The notes: generated by a model not told the origin, from the letters alone. A stretch of 64,000 nt of DNA from Brasilonema sp. CT11 (GCF_017982655.1 NZ_JABXYX010000013.1:33254-97253), one strand, 5' to 3'; numbered from the stretch's first letter, positions 28,608 to 37,333 are shown. Numbers and translations: made by a program.

Positions 28608-28793
28608 ATGAGTATGAGATCCGATGATTGTCCGTGCTGTGGGGGTTCCCTACTACGTCATATTCGTCATGGTGAACTCTACTGGTTTTGCAAAACCTGT
28701 CGGCAAGAAGTGCCAGTGTTAACTGTGAGTCAGATGCCGAACTTGGAAGGAAGAAGTAAGGCATCTGTTTCTCAAACAGCACTCAAAGCGTAG
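28608..28793 (+). CDS. Small zinc-ribbon protein
   Basis: 61 residues from ATG 28608, chosen because GGAGG lies 8 nt upstream; in-frame upstream ATGs at 28593 and earlier lack a ribosome site. Two CxxC pairs (CPCCGGS and WFCKTCRQE) form a likely zinc ribbon. I recall similar small proteins in other filamentous cyanobacteria but no known role. Downstream of the glycosyltransferase gene, same strand. Confidence 0.75.
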   Translation: MSMRSDDCPCCGGSLLRHIRHGELYWFCKTCRQEVPVLTVSQMPNLEGRSKASVSQTALKA

Positions 28794-29142
28794 TGTTAGA
28801 AGGCAGAAGACTAGAAGATCTATCAAACAGTGAACAGTGAACAGTAAACAGTGAGTCCAGTGCGGCAGGAGGGTTTCCCGACAGAGGATAAGAGCGTTAG
28901 CGCAGCGAGACCGGAGGTCTTCCCCGATAGCCCTCCGGGTTCACCAGAGCCGGCACGAGGGAGACCCTCCCGTAGCGCTGGACTCACCGTAAGGCGTGGC
29001 GGAGCGCCATATGGTGAACAGTGAACAAGGGGTGGACGAGTCCGTTTCCTACCTGATAACTGATAACTGATAACTGCTAACTGGTAACTGGTAACTGATA
29101 AAGTTCCCGGCTCCACCTGGTAAAATCAGGTGGAGCAAATTA
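28794..29142. repeat. Intergenic dispersed repeat with heptamer arrays
   Basis: Begins with GTGAACA tandem units (28826-28850), continues with a G+C-rich segment containing GGGTTTCCCGACAGAGG and GCGCTGGACTCACCG, and ends with TGATAAC heptamers (29053-29100). The central part has a relative at 32300-32510 and shorter pieces near 25200-25245 and 36540-36600. Non-coding. Confidence 0.65.
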
Positions 29143-29157
29143 TTGGTTAAAGCTCGC

Positions 29158-30186
29158 GTGTTAGCAGCGTTACTTTACGGCAAAGAAAATTTACGTTTAG
29201 AACAAGTTGCATCCCCCACACCCGGCGTTGGTGAAGTTGTCATCCAAGTGGGAGCAGCAACAACTTGTGGTACAGATTTAAAAGTTTGGCGTCGCGGCGG
29301 TCATGCTAAAATGCTCAAACCACCAACACTGTTTGGTCATGAAGCAGCTGGCGAAATTGTCGCTGTAGGCGTTGGTGTCACAGGCTGGCAAGTGGGCGAT
29401 CGCCTAGTCGCAAATAATTCGGCTCCATGCATGAATTGCTTTTTTTGTCAACGGCAAGAATATTCCCTCTGTCCAAATTTGACATGGAATAATGGCACTT
29501 TTGCCGAATATTTAAAAATTCCTGCACCGATTGTGCAACATAATATGTTGCCAATTCCTGATGAGTTGCGTTATGAATTGGCAGCAATGACAGAACCTCT
29601 GGCTTGTGTGCTGCATGGAGTCGCTCGTTCCAACGTCAAACCAGGTGATTCTGTGGTGGTGTTGGGAGACGGGGCGATCGGGCTGATGTTTGTGGCTAAA
29701 TTGGCTCATGATCTTAAAGCTGAGGTATTACTCTTTGGAGGCAATAACCAAAGGTTAGAAATTGGAGAAAAACTGGGTGCAGCAAAGACATTTAATTATC
29801 ATCAATTCCCAGAGATTCCTAGTTTAGTTAAAGAACTGACACAGGGATGGGGTGCAGATGTGGTGATTGAAGCAACTGGTGTACCAAGTGTCTGGGAAAC
29901 CGCAATTGCTTGTGCTCGTCCTGGTGCAACTGTTAACCTATTTGGTGGTTGTCCACGAGATACAACTATTAGCGTGAATACAGAACAACTGCACTACAGC
30001 GAACTCACTCTCAAAGGAGTTTTTCATAATACTCCAGAGTATGTTCGGGCAGCACTGTCACTGATTGCAAGTCAGAAGATTCCCTTTGAATTGCTCATCA
30101 GCGAACACCGTCCATTGCAGGATTTAGAACAGGTGTTTTGTGATATGAGAGAGCGTAAGGTGATTAAAGTAGCAATGATTCCGTGA
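29158..30186 (+). CDS. Zinc-dependent alcohol/polyol dehydrogenase (MDR family)
   Basis: 342 residues from GTG 29158 (a TTG at 29143 is the alternative; the family consensus begins near LAALLYG). Catalytic zinc ligands are in TTCGTDLK and FGHEAAGE; structural zinc cysteines are C-x2-C-x2-C-x7-C in CMNCFFCQRQEYSLC. The Rossmann motif VVLGDGAIGLM lies near residue 168. The fold matches sorbitol/threonine dehydrogenase-like enzymes; the substrate is unknown. Upstream spacer holds repeats rather than a clear promoter. Confidence 0.9.
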   Translation: MLAALLYGKENLRLEQVASPTPGVGEVVIQVGAATTCGTDLKVWRRGGHAKMLKPPTLFGHEAAGEIVAVGVGVTGWQVGDRLVANNSAPCMNCFFCQRQEYSLCPNLTWNNGTFAEYLKIPAPIVQHNMLPIPDELRYELAAMTEPLACVLHGVARSNVKPGDSVVVLGDGAIGLMFVAKLAHDLKAEVLLFGGNNQRLEIGEKLGAAKTFNYHQFPEIPSLVKELTQGWGADVVIEATGVPSVWETAIACARPGATVNLFGGCPRDTTISVNTEQLHYSELTLKGVFHNTPEYVRAALSLIASQKIPFELLISEHRPLQDLEQVFCDMRERKVIKVAMIP

Positions 30187-30222
30187 TACTCCTACCCTAC
30201 CCATATGAAAGAGTCTCGATAA

Positions 30223-30408
30223 AACCTGAGAATATCAACTCGTAGATTAAACAAGTTGCGATCATATGCTGCGAGTCGTGATAAAACGGTGACTCAAATT
30301 GTTGAAGACTGGGTTGACAGGTTGCCCAACACAGAGATTGCCAATCACGCCGCCATTCCCGCTCACTCGTTGAGTGATAGTCAACATCAATCGGAAAATG
30401 CGCCCTGA
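30223..30408 (+). pseudogene. Ribbon-helix-helix antitoxin-like remnant
   Basis: 62-codon open frame without ATG, read after a TAA at 30220. It encodes RISTRRLNKLRSYAASRDKT followed by VTQIVEDWVDRLP, the pattern of short RHH/CopG-type antitoxins. The N-terminus with the start codon is missing. No toxin follows: the next gene is cpeR on the opposite strand. Probably a decayed toxin-antitoxin locus. Confidence 0.45.
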
Positions 30409-30470
30409 TTGCCCGCCGTCTCTCCCGACACCAAGCTTTGAGCTATGGTGCAAGGCTTACGGCGAAGAAG

Positions 30471-30821
30471 CTAAACACGCTCATCAAACCTTGTGCGAAA
30501 ACCACCGTATTTCAACCAGTATTGCTTTAAGGTATGGTGGGGCGTATGTAAACTTGCCTTCGCTCGATAAAGAATCACCTGACGATGATCGCCCATCCAG
30601 ATTTTGCCAATGGGTTCAATGGATAATAACGCTCCTCCCAGCGCCGCAATACACTCTGAAAATCGTTCAACCGCACTGTAATCAACTGATTCAAAAACAA
30701 AAAAATTTCCTGAACTGATCAAATGTCGGCTCCGGATCCAGCATTGCATTTTTTTTTCAGCTTCCGGTGGCAACATTCCTATTTTCACCCCAGCTTCTGT
30801 TTGCTCACCTAATACGTTCAT
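30471..30821 (-). CDS. cpeR: CpeR, activator of phycoerythrin genes
   Basis: 116 residues, or 101 if translation starts at the internal ATG 30776, where the conserved part (MLPPEAEKKMQCWIRSRHL) begins. CpeR is required for expression of cpeBA and related phycoerythrin genes in Fremyella and Nostoc; it resembles PP2C-type folds weakly and has no typical DNA-binding motif. Further conserved pieces: FFVFESVDYSAVERF, GKIWMGDHRQV and TPHHTLKQYWL. It is the last gene of the cpeCDESTR order, 12 bp after cpeT, so it is cotranscribed and would act as a feed-forward activator in green light. Confidence 0.88.
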   Translation of the reverse strand: MNVLGEQTEAGVKIGMLPPEAEKKMQCWIRSRHLISSGNFFVFESVDYSAVERFSECIAALGGALLSIEPIGKIWMGDHRQVILYRAKASLHTPHHTLKQYWLKYGGFRTRFDERV

Positions 30822-30833
30822 AAAACTCTTGCT

Positions 30834-31439
30834 TCAAAGACGATCCAGGGGAAGTTCATGTGCAAAACTTTCACGCTTTTCAAACTCCAACGCCCCAAAC
30901 GTAGATCCCCAAACTTGTTGATGGGTATTGACATCCATACCTTTGTCAAGACTAACCCAGGTTGTTGCCGTCAGCTCCACATCACTGATTAGATACGTTA
31001 AACAGCCCTTTCGTTCGAGCAGGCACTTGTTTCCTGGCTCCACACTACCTAGAAACATCTCGCCCTCTCGTTTGAAAATCATAGAGCAGTGATACCGTCG
31101 TTCAATACAATCAGGTGTAATGGTTCTGAGAATGCTTAATTCCCGTGCTGCTCCTGCATACAGCAATGGATCGTTAAGACTGTAATTTTCAATATAAATT
31201 TGATTTCCCTGATCAACGAATCGATGCACTCCCTGACGATAGGGACTCCACAAGTCGTAATCGTAAACCTGTTCTGAGTAAAAACCAATCGCATTGAAAA
31301 ACTCAAAGGGTAAGGGACGAAAAAAGATATGGATATGAGCAAATTGCTGAGGGTTATGGTAGGATTGCTTATAGTTGCTAAAATCACCTGCCATCCACTG
31401 AGCCAGCGTTGTTAAGTCATTGGCTTTTACTGAAGTCAT
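30834..31439 (-). CDS. cpeT: CpeT, phycoerythrin bilin lyase/chaperone family
   Basis: 201 residues, full length for CpeT/CpcT (calycin-like beta barrel). Conserved features: LAQWMAGDFSNYKQS at the start, HIHIFFRPLPFEFF near 34, FYSEQVYDYD near 54, and CSMIFKREGEMFLGSV near 118. Family members attach bilin to Cys155 of beta subunits (CpcT) or act with other lyases on phycoerythrin beta (CpeT). 77 bp after cpeS and 12 bp before cpeR. Confidence 0.93.
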   Translation of the reverse strand: MTSVKANDLTTLAQWMAGDFSNYKQSYHNPQQFAHIHIFFRPLPFEFFNAIGFYSEQVYDYDLWSPYRQGVHRFVDQGNQIYIENYSLNDPLLYAGAARELSILRTITPDCIERRYHCSMIFKREGEMFLGSVEPGNKCLLERKGCLTYLISDVELTATTWVSLDKGMDVNTHQQVWGSTFGALEFEKRESFAHELPLDRL

Positions 31440-31457
31440 GAGCGCGCGTTGTAAGGG

Positions 31458-31511
31458 TTAACTGATAACTGATAGGTGATAATTTATAACAGATAACAGA
31501 TAACTGGTAAC
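31458..31511. repeat. Heptanucleotide-type repeats between cpeT and cpeS
   Basis: Degenerate units of TGATAAC/AGATAAC (TAACTGATAACTGATAGG, TAACAGATAACAGATAACTGG) fill the 77-bp gap between cpeS and cpeT. Confidence 0.65.
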
Positions 31512-31516
31512 AATGA

Positions 31517-32059
31517 CTACTTGCTACTGGAAGAACGAATTTCTGAAGCAAACGATGCAGTCACTACTCCAGTTCCAGCACTCGTTTTGATCAGTGACAC
31601 CCGAAATCGCAAGTTTGGATTGGCAAACCAAATTTTCTCTTCAGCCGCTGCCCGATCATATGTCGTCAGCAGCACAAATGTCCCGTCTTCTGTTAGGTGA
31701 TAGTCACCAGCTGCTGCTATAGTTTCAGCGTATCCCTGATCTCTAAGTAATTTGCCCCGATTGGGGACATCAGGATCGGGAACTGGTACCAGAATACTAC
31801 TGCCTTTCATCTGTGCGTCTTCATCCCAATCTGACTGTCCCTCCCAAGTCATCCCAAAGGGAGACACAATCTGACTTTGGTCAACATTGTATGACTTACA
31901 CAGAGCAATCACAGCCTGATCCTCAGGTGAGAGTGCAATAATATCAATCACCGATTGTACAGCTTCAAAGTGGCTAAATGCTAAATGGTGGGCGCTACGC
32001 TGCGATCGCCAACGCCCAATTGAAAGCTCAACAAATTGCGTAATATCCATCGATTTCAT
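31517..32059 (-). CDS. cpeS: CpeS, phycoerythrobilin lyase (CpcS/CpeS type)
   Basis: 180 residues. Lipocalin-like lyase; CpeS attaches phycoerythrobilin to Cys82 of the phycoerythrin beta subunit. Recognisable: FVELSIGRWRSQRSAHHLAF at the N-terminus, the FGMTWEG strand near 68, and DGTFVLLTTYDRAAAEEKIW plus PNLRFRVSLI toward the C-terminus. Start at 32059; an ATG three codons later (MDITQF) is also possible. Position between cpeE and cpeT agrees with the known cpeCDESTR order. Confidence 0.93.
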   Translation of the reverse strand: MKSMDITQFVELSIGRWRSQRSAHHLAFSHFEAVQSVIDIIALSPEDQAVIALCKSYNVDQSQIVSPFGMTWEGQSDWDEDAQMKGSSILVPVPDPDVPNRGKLLRDQGYAETIAAAGDYHLTEDGTFVLLTTYDRAAAEEKIWFANPNLRFRVSLIKTSAGTGVVTASFASEIRSSSSK

Positions 32060-32517
32060 GGAATGAATTTTAAGAGCAACAGAACAACCACTAACTTTTC
32101 GGGTGTTTGTTTGCCACTTCGCTGGTGATTTTAAAACGTTCTGTGACTACTCCCTTGCAACCTAAAAGATTACCAATCTGAAAACCGCACTAGAGCGCAG
32201 AGAAAATACGCTTCGCTGTTAGAGGTAATTTTAGAGTAGCGAAGGGAGTAATAAGCATGTTTTGACGCAGCTGACAGTTCTCAGTGAGCAAGGTCATAAC
32301 CCAACGGCAGAGACAGATTCGACACGAGGGAAACCCAAAGGCAGCACTCGTCTGTTGTGTTCACCCTATGGCTAACGCCACGCCTTACGGCTATCGGGAA
32401 CGCCCGTCGCCTGGCTGTCGGGAAACCCTACCAAGAGCGCTGAACTCACCAGATGCCTCTGTCGGGAAACACTCATCAAGCACTGGACTCACTGATAACT
32501 GATCACTGTATTATTCT
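32060..32517. repeat. Repeat-filled spacer between cpeE and cpeS
   Basis: 458 bp. 32300-32510 carries the dispersed repeat seen at 28830-29040 (TCGGGAAACCCT, GCACTGGACTCACTG, then TGATAACTGATCACTG). No ORF supported. For genes in one operon this is a long gap. Confidence 0.6.
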
Positions 32518-33285
32518 CTAGGCAACTTCAGTAATACTGAGAATCTTGCCACCAGTTTTTTGGATGTTCTGAATCTTCTGCGACATTTGGTTATAGCCGA
32601 CTTCAAAGGTAACTTTGCCCATGCTTATACGAGGAGGATTAGAGCTACCACTTGCAACAGTAATCCGGAAACGCTTACCAGTATTGCTGTAGGCTCCAGA
32701 GCCAGTTGCTGGGAATTTGATTTTTGTTGGCAGGTTACTTCCTACATCACTAATCAATTTCGCGTTTTTGCCAGCAGCATCATAGGCAGCAAATCCGCGA
32801 TCTAGAGCGAAGGTGCGATTAAAGCCGACATTCTTAATGCCAGTTTGAGTACGATTGCCGCGTGAGTAAGGAACCACGTTTTCACCAAAACTCGCGATAT
32901 ACTCATCACTGTCAATGTAGGAGTTAATCTCCGCTTCGTAGCCCTGCTCATTGTAAATGAGAACATGTCTAGAAATCTCAGTCTGCTCAACTGGAGCGCG
33001 TCCTAACAGATGCTTGAAGTTTAATTCAATGAAACGGTAGGACGATGAAGTTTCAAAAAACAACGAGCGGTAAAGTTCGGATTGGGCAACGGCTCTGACA
33101 AATCCTCGAACGGTAATATCACGATTGCGCAGCAAGGATTCTGCACTGCTGAGGCGCTGACTTTCCATAACGTGGGCATTGCCTAGCACTTGCCGATACA
33201 CCGCCCGAATGATCGTCTGTAGATCATCTTCTAAGGTGTTGGGGCGTAGTTCAAGATACTCTGCATTTGCAATCCAAAGTGCCAT
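32518..33285 (-). CDS. cpeE: Phycoerythrin-associated rod linker CpeE
   Basis: 255 residues. N-terminal linker domain (about 15-150) with [34 protein letters not shown] and [21 protein letters not shown]-terminal CpcD-like domain (about 200-253), FRITV to [12 protein letters not shown]. It connects phycoerythrin hexamers in phycobilisome rods on the thylakoid surface. Third linker gene in the operon, so named CpeE by order; the three linkers are similar enough that D and E could be exchanged. Confidence 0.88.
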   Translation of the reverse strand: MALWIANAEYLELRPNTLEDDLQTIIRAVYRQVLGNAHVMESQRLSSAESLLRNRDITVRGFVRAVAQSELYRSLFFETSSSYRFIELNFKHLLGRAPVEQTEISRHVLIYNEQGYEAEINSYIDSDEYIASFGENVVPYSRGNRTQTGIKNVGFNRTFALDRGFAAYDAAGKNAKLISDVGSNLPTKIKFPATGSGAYSNTGKRFRITVASGSSNPPRISMGKVTFEVGYNQMSQKIQNIQKTGGKILSITEVA

Positions 33286-33841
33286 GGGAATTTCTCCTAA
33301 TGAAGTGTTTTATTGTTCAGTTTGATAAAGTTGAGAAATCACAAGAGTGATTTCATCGGTAAGCTGATTAGACAATAGGTTCAAAGCTGTTTTTCTATTC
33401 CTATGGCGAATGATTAGTATGAGTGATTTCCAATGAAACGACTCAATTGGTCATTGCACATAGTTGCTAGCATAATCTTATCGAAATTTCAATCTCTTAA
33501 ACCAGAGCTTCAAAGTTTTTTTTATCGTTTTTATGGAAACAGATCCAAAGGAGCATCGCCCGTTGGGCAGATCTTTGCGCGAGAATGGCGTTTGTTGACT
33601 GTTTTTGAGCAGCACTTTTGGGCGATGCTCCCTTGGGGCACCAACTCCATCGAATCCAAGATTTGAGGCAACAAAACTTAGTTTGGTTGGGGCGTAGGAC
33701 GCTTGGCGCGATCGCTTCTCTAGGAAACGCTGAACGCGCTCTGCATAGCGGCAGATCGCCACCAAAGGCTCAGTTCACAGCAGGAGCATCGCTCTCAAGA
33801 ATTACAAAGAACATGTCCATGCAATTCTTGAAAGTTCATGC
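33286..33841. other. Spacer between cpeD and cpeE with long inverted repeat
   Basis: 556 bp without supported gene. Inverted arms GAGCATCGCCC (33551-33561) and GGGCGATGCTC (33620-33630) flank about 58 bp; a third GGAGCATCGCTC copy lies near 33782. The 60 bp upstream of cpeE should hold its ribosome site (AGGAGA before 33285). Confidence 0.55.
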
Positions 33842-34597
33842 CTAGACAATCTCAGTGATGCTGACAATCTTAGCGCCGGTGCGGTTAATCCGCTGAATTT
33901 GAGGTGTCATGTTGTCACCAGAAACAATGTATTCGGTGGTGCTGACCCGACGAGGGCTATCAAACTTGGAACCCCGCACTAAAATCTTGAATTTCTTTTT
34001 GTTCGCTTCACCCGAACCACCGAGGTTTACATCTGCCGCTTTTATTTTGTTCGAGCTGTTGGTAGCCACTGGATAAACCAGTTGAGAGGACTTAACCGCG
34101 CTACTGATTTGAGAAGGACCACGATCCAGAGCAAACGTACGGTTATAGGAAACCTGACTCCGCCCAACCTCCGTTTTTGCCCCACGATTGTAGGGTACAA
34201 CATTTTCGCCAAATGCTGACTGGTACTCTTCGCTATCGATGTAGGAGTCGATTTCAGCGTCGTATCCCTTTTCCACACAACGAACGATGTGCTCGGAAAT
34301 CTCCGCTTGGGACTGGGGTGGACGACCGAGGAAGTGCTTGAAATTCAATTCTATAAAACGATAAGGAGCACACGATTCAAAATAACGCGAGCGGTAGAAA
34401 TCCGACTTAGCTACTGCGCGGACAAACTCCCGTACAGAGATAGTGCCATCTTTCAATTGTGATTCTGCACTCACCAAGCGCTCACTTTCCATCACATGGG
34501 GGTTGCCTAAAACCTGCTTGTAGACTGCCCGAATGACTGCTTGTACATCCTCTAGGTCGCGGGTGGGCCAGAGTTCTATTGGTGCTATTGTTGCCAT
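33842..34597 (-). CDS. cpeD: Phycoerythrin-associated rod linker CpeD
   Basis: 251 residues. Same architecture as its neighbours: linker domain about 18-150 ([54 protein letters not shown]) and a C-terminal CpcD-like domain (FKILVRGSKF to GAKIVSITEIV). Assembles phycoerythrin discs into rods. Named from its place between cpeC and cpeE. Separated from cpeC by 563 bp of hairpin-rich DNA, so relative dosage of the linkers may be affected. Confidence 0.88.
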   Translation of the reverse strand: MATIAPIELWPTRDLEDVQAVIRAVYKQVLGNPHVMESERLVSAESQLKDGTISVREFVRAVAKSDFYRSRYFESCAPYRFIELNFKHFLGRPPQSQAEISEHIVRCVEKGYDAEIDSYIDSEEYQSAFGENVVPYNRGAKTEVGRSQVSYNRTFALDRGPSQISSAVKSSQLVYPVATNSSNKIKAADVNLGGSGEANKKKFKILVRGSKFDSPRRVSTTEYIVSGDNMTPQIQRINRTGAKIVSITEIV

Positions 34598-35160
34598 AAT
34601 TAAGGGAATACTCCTAACACTTGTTTTGCTGAGAATTCAAAACTCAGTTCATACTGACCAGTGATTAGCAACTGAAGTAGCAATTACCAACTTCGCTATG
34701 CCTGACGTTACGCACTCGATGATTGCTGCGTAAAGGTTAGGGTTTGCAGTTTCAACTGCTTAAGATCACTCTGGGAACAAGTACGATACATTATCTGGAC
34801 GTTGGGAAAGCACCCCTAACTTCAAAACTTGGGAGGTACTCCAGGGCGAACGCACAAGCGATACGCGCTCGTCGCGTCTGCTTTTTGGGCAATAAGCTTT
34901 TTTGCCCAGAGAGATTCTTAAATAATCTCTCTGGCCAAATCGAATATTTAGAGCATAGGGCGATCGCGGCGCGCCCTTCTTTGTGCAGAGGGTTTTCTGG
35001 AGGAAAACTTTCTGCACACAGGGCAGGCGCAGAGGGTTTTCTGGAGGAAAACTTTCTGCACACAGGGCAGGCGAAGCAATCGCCGTGACTCAACACTCTT
35101 GCCTGTTCCCCAAGTCTGGTGCTATCAACGCGTCTGCTAATAACCGATCAGCATTTTCTG
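34598..35160. other. Hairpin-rich spacer between cpeC and cpeD
   Basis: 563 bp, no supported gene although several short frames are open. Contains AGAGAGATT / AATCTCTCT hairpin near 34909-34933, a GGGCAATAAGC / TTTTTTGCCC hairpin just before it, and a duplicated 45-bp unit at 34984-35073. Confidence 0.6.
34984..35073. repeat. Two copies of a 45-bp hairpin-forming unit
   Basis: Units start at 34984 and 35029 with period 45 and near-perfect identity. Each contains TGTGCAGA or GCAGAGGGTTTTCT and AGGAAAACTTTCTGCACA, which pair over most of their length. Located between cpeC and cpeD. Confidence 0.75.
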
Positions 35161-36009
35161 CTATACAGGCGTGATACTAGCGATGACACCGCCCTGTCTG
35201 TGAATCCGTTGATATTCTTCCGAAAGCTTCTCGAACGGTACCAAGTAAACCTGATTGCTGCGGCGGAATTTGGAAACTCGGTTAACCGCATTTGCTCGGT
35301 AGCCAGTGACTTCGATGCGGAAAACTTTGCCTTCTTCGCTTGCTCCCACACCAAGACGGACACGTGAGCCTAGTGGCGGGTTGCGGAAGGTTGATCCTGG
35401 TGGAACAACAGGGGTTGGTATTGCACTAATGACTAGTGAGTTGAGTTTTGGAGACTTCCCTGCCAAATCTCCCTTGAGAGAGCTAGTGGAAGCACCCCGC
35501 ACCAACTGGAAGGTATGGGTAAAGCCAATCATATGGCTTAATGCTTCGGTCTTGTAGCCTCTAATGTAAGGTACCAGGTTTTCACCAAAGGTGTTCTGAT
35601 ATTCGTCACTGTCAAGGTAGGAGTCGATTTCAGCTTCAAAATTACCTGCATCGAGGATGGCACTGTGAGCCTTCATTTCATCGTAACTATTAGGGGCACG
35701 ACCAAGTAAGTGCCGGAAGTTTAGCTCGATAAAACGATAGCGGGGGGTATCACCAAAGCGCGAGAAGTAGAGATCGGACTTTGCTACAGCCCGAACAAAC
35801 TCACGAACACTGAGTTCACCACGTTTGAATTGTGATTCTGGCACTGTCAGCCGCTCACTTTCCATGACGTACGCATTACCCAGCACTTGCCTGTAAACGG
35901 CTTGAATCAGGATTTGTGCTTCTTCATCAGAGCGACCTGGAACCCACTCAAGTGGAGGGGTTTCGTCAAATAAGCTAACTCCTAAACGTGATGCTGGTCC
36001 AAAAGGCAT
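35161..36009 (-). CDS. cpeC: Phycoerythrin-associated rod linker CpeC
   Basis: 282 residues, first gene of the operon. Linker domain about 28-165 ([53 protein letters not shown]), a Ser/Pro-rich linker, and a C-terminal CpcD-like domain (VFRIEVTGYRAN to GGVIASITPV). CpeC joins the innermost phycoerythrin hexamer to the rod. AGGAGA lies about 9 nt before the ATG. The leader has competing hairpins (36109-36160), a possible control point by analogy with the Cgi light system of Fremyella, which acts on the cpeC leader. No cpeBA genes are in this window. Confidence 0.92.
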   Translation of the reverse strand: MPFGPASRLGVSLFDETPPLEWVPGRSDEEAQILIQAVYRQVLGNAYVMESERLTVPESQFKRGELSVREFVRAVAKSDLYFSRFGDTPRYRFIELNFRHLLGRAPNSYDEMKAHSAILDAGNFEAEIDSYLDSDEYQNTFGENLVPYIRGYKTEALSHMIGFTHTFQLVRGASTSSLKGDLAGKSPKLNSLVISAIPTPVVPPGSTFRNPPLGSRVRLGVGASEEGKVFRIEVTGYRANAVNRVSKFRRSNQVYLVPFEKLSEEYQRIHRQGGVIASITPV

Positions 36010-36108
36010 TAAGCAAATCTCCTGGTTAACAACATAAGCTGAGAGTAATTATCTCAAAAGATTAAGTAAATTATGAATTGCTCTTTCAAGCAAGAAATTT
36101 AGAGTTTA

Positions 36109-36160
36109 GAGTTTTTATTAACTCTGGGAGCTAGAAAAACTCTTAACCGTGTGAGTTTTT
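36109..36160 (-). promoter_or_regulatory. Competing hairpins in the cpeC leader
   Basis: In the minus-strand transcript, AAAAACTC (36153-36160) can pair with GAGTTTTT (36135-36142) across a 10-nt loop; the same GAGTTTTT can instead pair with a second AAAAACTC (36109-36116) downstream. The two pairings exclude each other. About 100 nt upstream of the cpeC start. Confidence 0.5.
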
Positions 36161-36628
36161 TAACTTTATACCAAGGTTTTACACCTTGCACACCCTCAAT
36201 CTTCATATAACGTTGTAACCAAAAAAATTAAGAATTATTAAGTTTTATTGTATAGATTAGTTACATCAGTTTGACATCACTGAGACATCACCAAAATGCA
36301 GTAAATCACTCTTACTGAAAGCCACTATAGGGCAACGGTGGAGATGAACGTTTCTTCAAACTAGACTATTGTGGCATCCAAGACTTTAGTCAGCAAGCAG
36401 GCGATCGCGCTGACAAAGTCTTAACGTTTCTTAACTCATTTTTCAAGTTTTTTGTTCAACTCCAAAGCTCACCAGTAGCTGCTGTTGTAGGGGTTGGCCT
36501 CCGAATTCAATTCGGGGACCAACCCCTACACACGCTCTTATCCTCTGTCGGGAAACAAGGACTATGGCACAAAGTGCCACGCTACGCGCTTCAGTACTCG
36601 CTCCCCTACACCCCTAGTTTTGCTCAAT
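36161..36628. other. Probable promoter region of the cpe operon
   Basis: Upstream of cpeC. One TTGCACA (36186-36192) is present, half of the L-box type direct repeat known from chromatic acclimation genes, but the second half is missing. Further upstream is the hairpin at 36486-36530. No ORF supported. Confidence 0.4.
36486..36530. terminator. Strong 45-nt hairpin downstream of the ankyrin gene
   Basis: TGTAGGGGTTGG pairs exactly with CCAACCCCTACA, with an inner CCGAATT / AATTCGG stem. Lies about 100 bp after the end of the ankyrin gene (minus strand). It may end that transcript or be a dispersed repeat. Confidence 0.55.
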
Positions 36629-37333
36629 TCACTCGGTTGCGCCTGCCTGTTGTAAAATTTGAACTGCACTGACGGGACGAAACGATCGCTTTGCTTCACT
36701 TAATGCCGTTGCCCCCCAACGGTTTTTGGGACGAAAGTCCGCGCCATGCTCAAGCAGGAGTTCCATCACCTCCAAATCTCCCCGTGCTGATGCCATCATT
36801 AATGGAGTCCAGTCGCCAATGTTGTGCGTATTCACCGAGGCTCCCCGTGAAATCAGTGCCTTGACAGTATAAAACTGTCCATTGTCAACTGCCAAGTACA
36901 GCGCCGTATCGCCAATCCTGTTGGTTGCATGTACATCTGCCCCCAAGTCAATCAGACGCAGGATCAGATCTGTCAGACCAAAGCGAGCAATAGACATCAG
37001 CACAGTCTCACCGTAGTGGTTTCTCGAATGGATATCAGCTCCATAATCCAGCAACGCATTAACGCTTTCTGAATACCCACCCTCTGCGGCGTACATCAGG
37101 GCAGTATAGTTAGCATCATTTTTGATATTCACATCTGCACCATGAGTCAGTAGGATTTTAACCACATCCGCATAACCCTCTCCCGCTGCCCACATGAGTA
37201 AAGTATTGCTTTCTCCAACTGGGGTGACTCCCCCAGTTGTATTGACGTTTGCCTGTTGAGCTAACAGATCTGCCACCGCCGTAGCATCTCCTCGAACAAC
37301 TGCTCGGATCAATTCATTGTTCAGTGAAGACAT
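36629..37333 (-). CDS. Ankyrin-repeat protein
   Basis: 234 residues, made almost entirely of six to seven ankyrin repeats (ADVNIKNDANYTALMYAAEG, ADIHSRNHYGETVLMSIARF and so on). Ankyrin stacks bind other proteins. No signal peptide or membrane segment, so cytoplasmic. It lies directly upstream of the phycoerythrin linker operon on the same strand and 109 bp after the DUF2656-like gene, so an accessory or chaperone role for phycobiliproteins is possible but not shown. Confidence 0.9.
   Translation of the reverse strand: MSSLNNELIRAVVRGDATAVADLLAQQANVNTTGGVTPVGESNTLLMWAAGEGYADVVKILLTHGADVNIKNDANYTALMYAAEGGYSESVNALLDYGADIHSRNHYGETVLMSIARFGLTDLILRLIDLGADVHATNRIGDTALYLAVDNGQFYTVKALISRGASVNTHNIGDWTPLMMASARGDLEVMELLLEHGADFRPKNRWGATALSEAKRSFRPVSAVQILQQAGATE

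Noticed and set aside
30374-30718. A 114-codon plus-strand frame
   Set aside because: It is antisense to cpeR and overlaps a relic; no ribosome site or similarity.
34744-35096. Overlapping open frames of 83-114 codons in the cpeC-cpeD spacer
   Set aside because: They read through palindromic repeats in several frames, lack ribosome sites and have no family resemblance.
36186-36192. Possible L-box (TTGCACA) for chromatic acclimation control upstream of cpeC
   Set aside because: Only one half is present; the known element needs two copies separated by four bases.
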